From assembly GCF_033097525.1 (NCBI RefSeq), contig NZ_CP109907.1:6138001-6202000 (forward strand): DNA of 64,000 nt. Reading direction: 5' to 3'. The notes under the pieces are model-generated. The model saw only the letters and a list, made by a program, of their open reading frames with translations. It was not told the origin of the DNA and made no database searches. Made by a program: the position numbers and the translations under genes. This DNA is from Sphingobacterium sp. UGAL515B_05 (GTDB taxonomy: Bacteria > Bacteroidota > Bacteroidia > Sphingobacteriales > Sphingobacteriaceae). Every line of letters starts with the position of its first letter. Positions within the stretch are counted from its first letter, which is position 1. Of the stretch, positions 63,307 through 64,000 are shown piece by piece.

Positions 63307-64000
63307 ATGAGAATTGTCACTAGCACTAAAAATGGTCAACAAGAATTGGGCATTGTTATAGACGACCGCTTTTATAGTTGCTCAGTCATCGATCAAAACC
63401 TTCCCACAACGATGTCGGACTTCCTCAAAGGTGGCGAAGAGACCATGAATCAGCTACAAATCCTTGAAACAGCTTTGCGTCAAGGAGCTATGAACAGGCC
63501 CTATCGTCTACTAGACGATATCCAACTCATCGCCCCTGTGCCACAGCCAACATCTTTTCGTGATGCTTACGCTTTTCGACAGCATGTCGCAACCTCGAGA
63601 AGAAACCGCGGATTAGCTATGATCCCTGAATTTGATGAATTTCCCGTTTTCTATTTCTCCAACCATCAGTCCATACAGGGACCTGGTCCCGTTCAATGCA
63701 TGCCCCTACATTTAAATCAACTGGATTTCGAACTAGAAATTGCAATAGTCATCAACAAACCAGGAATCAATATCCCCGCCGCTCAAGCGGATGAGTATAT
63801 TGCTGGCTATATGATTATGAATGATTTTAGTGCCAGAAAACTTCAAATGGAGGAAATGAAATTGAGTTTGGGCCCGGCCAAGGGCAAAGATTTTGCAACA
63901 GCAATTGGACCTTACTTGGTGACAAAGGATGAATTGGAACCTTATAAGGTTCAACCTGCAGCAGGACATATTGGCGACTGTTATGAGCTCAATATGACTT
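63307..64000 (+). CDS. Fumarylacetoacetate hydrolase family protein, truncated by the window edge
   Basis: Open from ATG at 63307 to the edge, 231 codons. 'FYFSNHQSIQGPG' and 'DFELEIAIVINKPG' (metal-binding Glu residues), 'AGYMIMNDFSARKLQMEEM' and 'LGPAKGKDFATAIGPYLVT' are FAH-family motifs. The length at this point and the divergent hmgA gene suggest the two-step end of tyrosine degradation, fumarylacetoacetate to fumarate and acetoacetate. A maleylacetoacetate isomerase is not in the window. Confidence 0.88.
   Translation, partial: MRIVTSTKNGQQELGIVIDDRFYSCSVIDQNLPTTMSDFLKGGEETMNQLQILETALRQGAMNRPYRLLDDIQLIAPVPQPTSFRDAYAFRQHVATSRRNRGLAMIPEFDEFPVFYFSNHQSIQGPGPVQCMPLHLNQLDFELEIAIVINKPGINIPAAQADEYIAGYMIMNDFSARKLQMEEMKLSLGPAKGKDFATAIGPYLVTKDELEPYKVQPAAGHIGDCYELNMT

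Overview
The window looks like the chromosome of a Bacteroidota bacterium of the Sphingobacteriaceae type (Sphingobacterium or Pedobacter-like). The grounds are: a SusC/SusD pair under an ECF sigma factor and FecR; three GH92 mannosidases; a TlpA-type thioredoxin with an N-terminal DUF4369-like region; a subclass B1 metallo-beta-lactamase; -7 boxes of the form TAnnTTTG; few Shine-Dalgarno sequences; and AT-rich intergenic DNA. Genus is inference. I see no transposase, integrase, prophage or CRISPR array, so this reads as ordinary chromosome with several accessory islets.

Layout. 1-6.4 kb: the end of a truncated gene, a two-gene RNA end-healing and sealing cassette (RNA ligase plus HD-Pnk), then small genes (DUF2007-like membrane protein, a Nudix-like protein with a degenerate catalytic box, GNAT, PH-like membrane protein, FMN reductase). 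6.4-16.2 kb: a 22-bp tandem repeat, then a leftward nutrient-uptake locus: sigma, FecR, SusC, SusD and two thioredoxin-fold proteins. 16.3-26.5 kb: HxlR regulator divergent from an Old Yellow Enzyme, alpha/beta hydrolase, yellow/MRJP protein, a three-gene islet with two paralogous small proteins, DUF72, glutaminyl cyclase, lipoproteins and another GNAT. 26.6-34.7 kb: three GH92 alpha-mannosidases, all leftward. 35.4-37.8 kb: LuxR-type regulator, LuxI/GNAT-fold acyltransferase and a ThiF/E1-like adenylyltransferase. 38-50.6 kb: DUF2200, PQQ-repeat propeller, NamZ muramidase, AraC, acyl-CoA dehydrogenase, UPF1-like helicase, cupin, B1 metallo-beta-lactamase, tRNA-Ala(GGC), NTF2-like protein, a D15/BamA-type barrel and a FemAB ligase. 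50.9-58.6 kb: PolX, YbaK, methyltransferase, LplA, and an N-formylglutamate amidohydrolase / DUF1704 / GshB-like ATP-grasp operon. 58.6-59.4 kb: three tandem copies of a hairpin element. 59.4-64 kb: tyrosine/homogentisate catabolism (HmgA, Hpd, a Glu/Leu-type dehydrogenase, and a divergent fumarylacetoacetase-family gene cut by the right edge).

The two most unusual things are as follows. (1) A four-copy element (58813, 59023, 59310 on +, 31412 on -) has a conserved 5' half complementary to a SusC-type translation start region. It is followed by a hairpin whose stem sequence differs in every copy while the loop keeps TCCCC. It looks like a family of small RNAs that could target susC leaders, or equally like orphan susC leaders read on the other strand. 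(2) The LuxR / LuxI-fold acyltransferase / ThiF cluster could make and sense an acylated metabolite in a phylum without classical AHL signalling.
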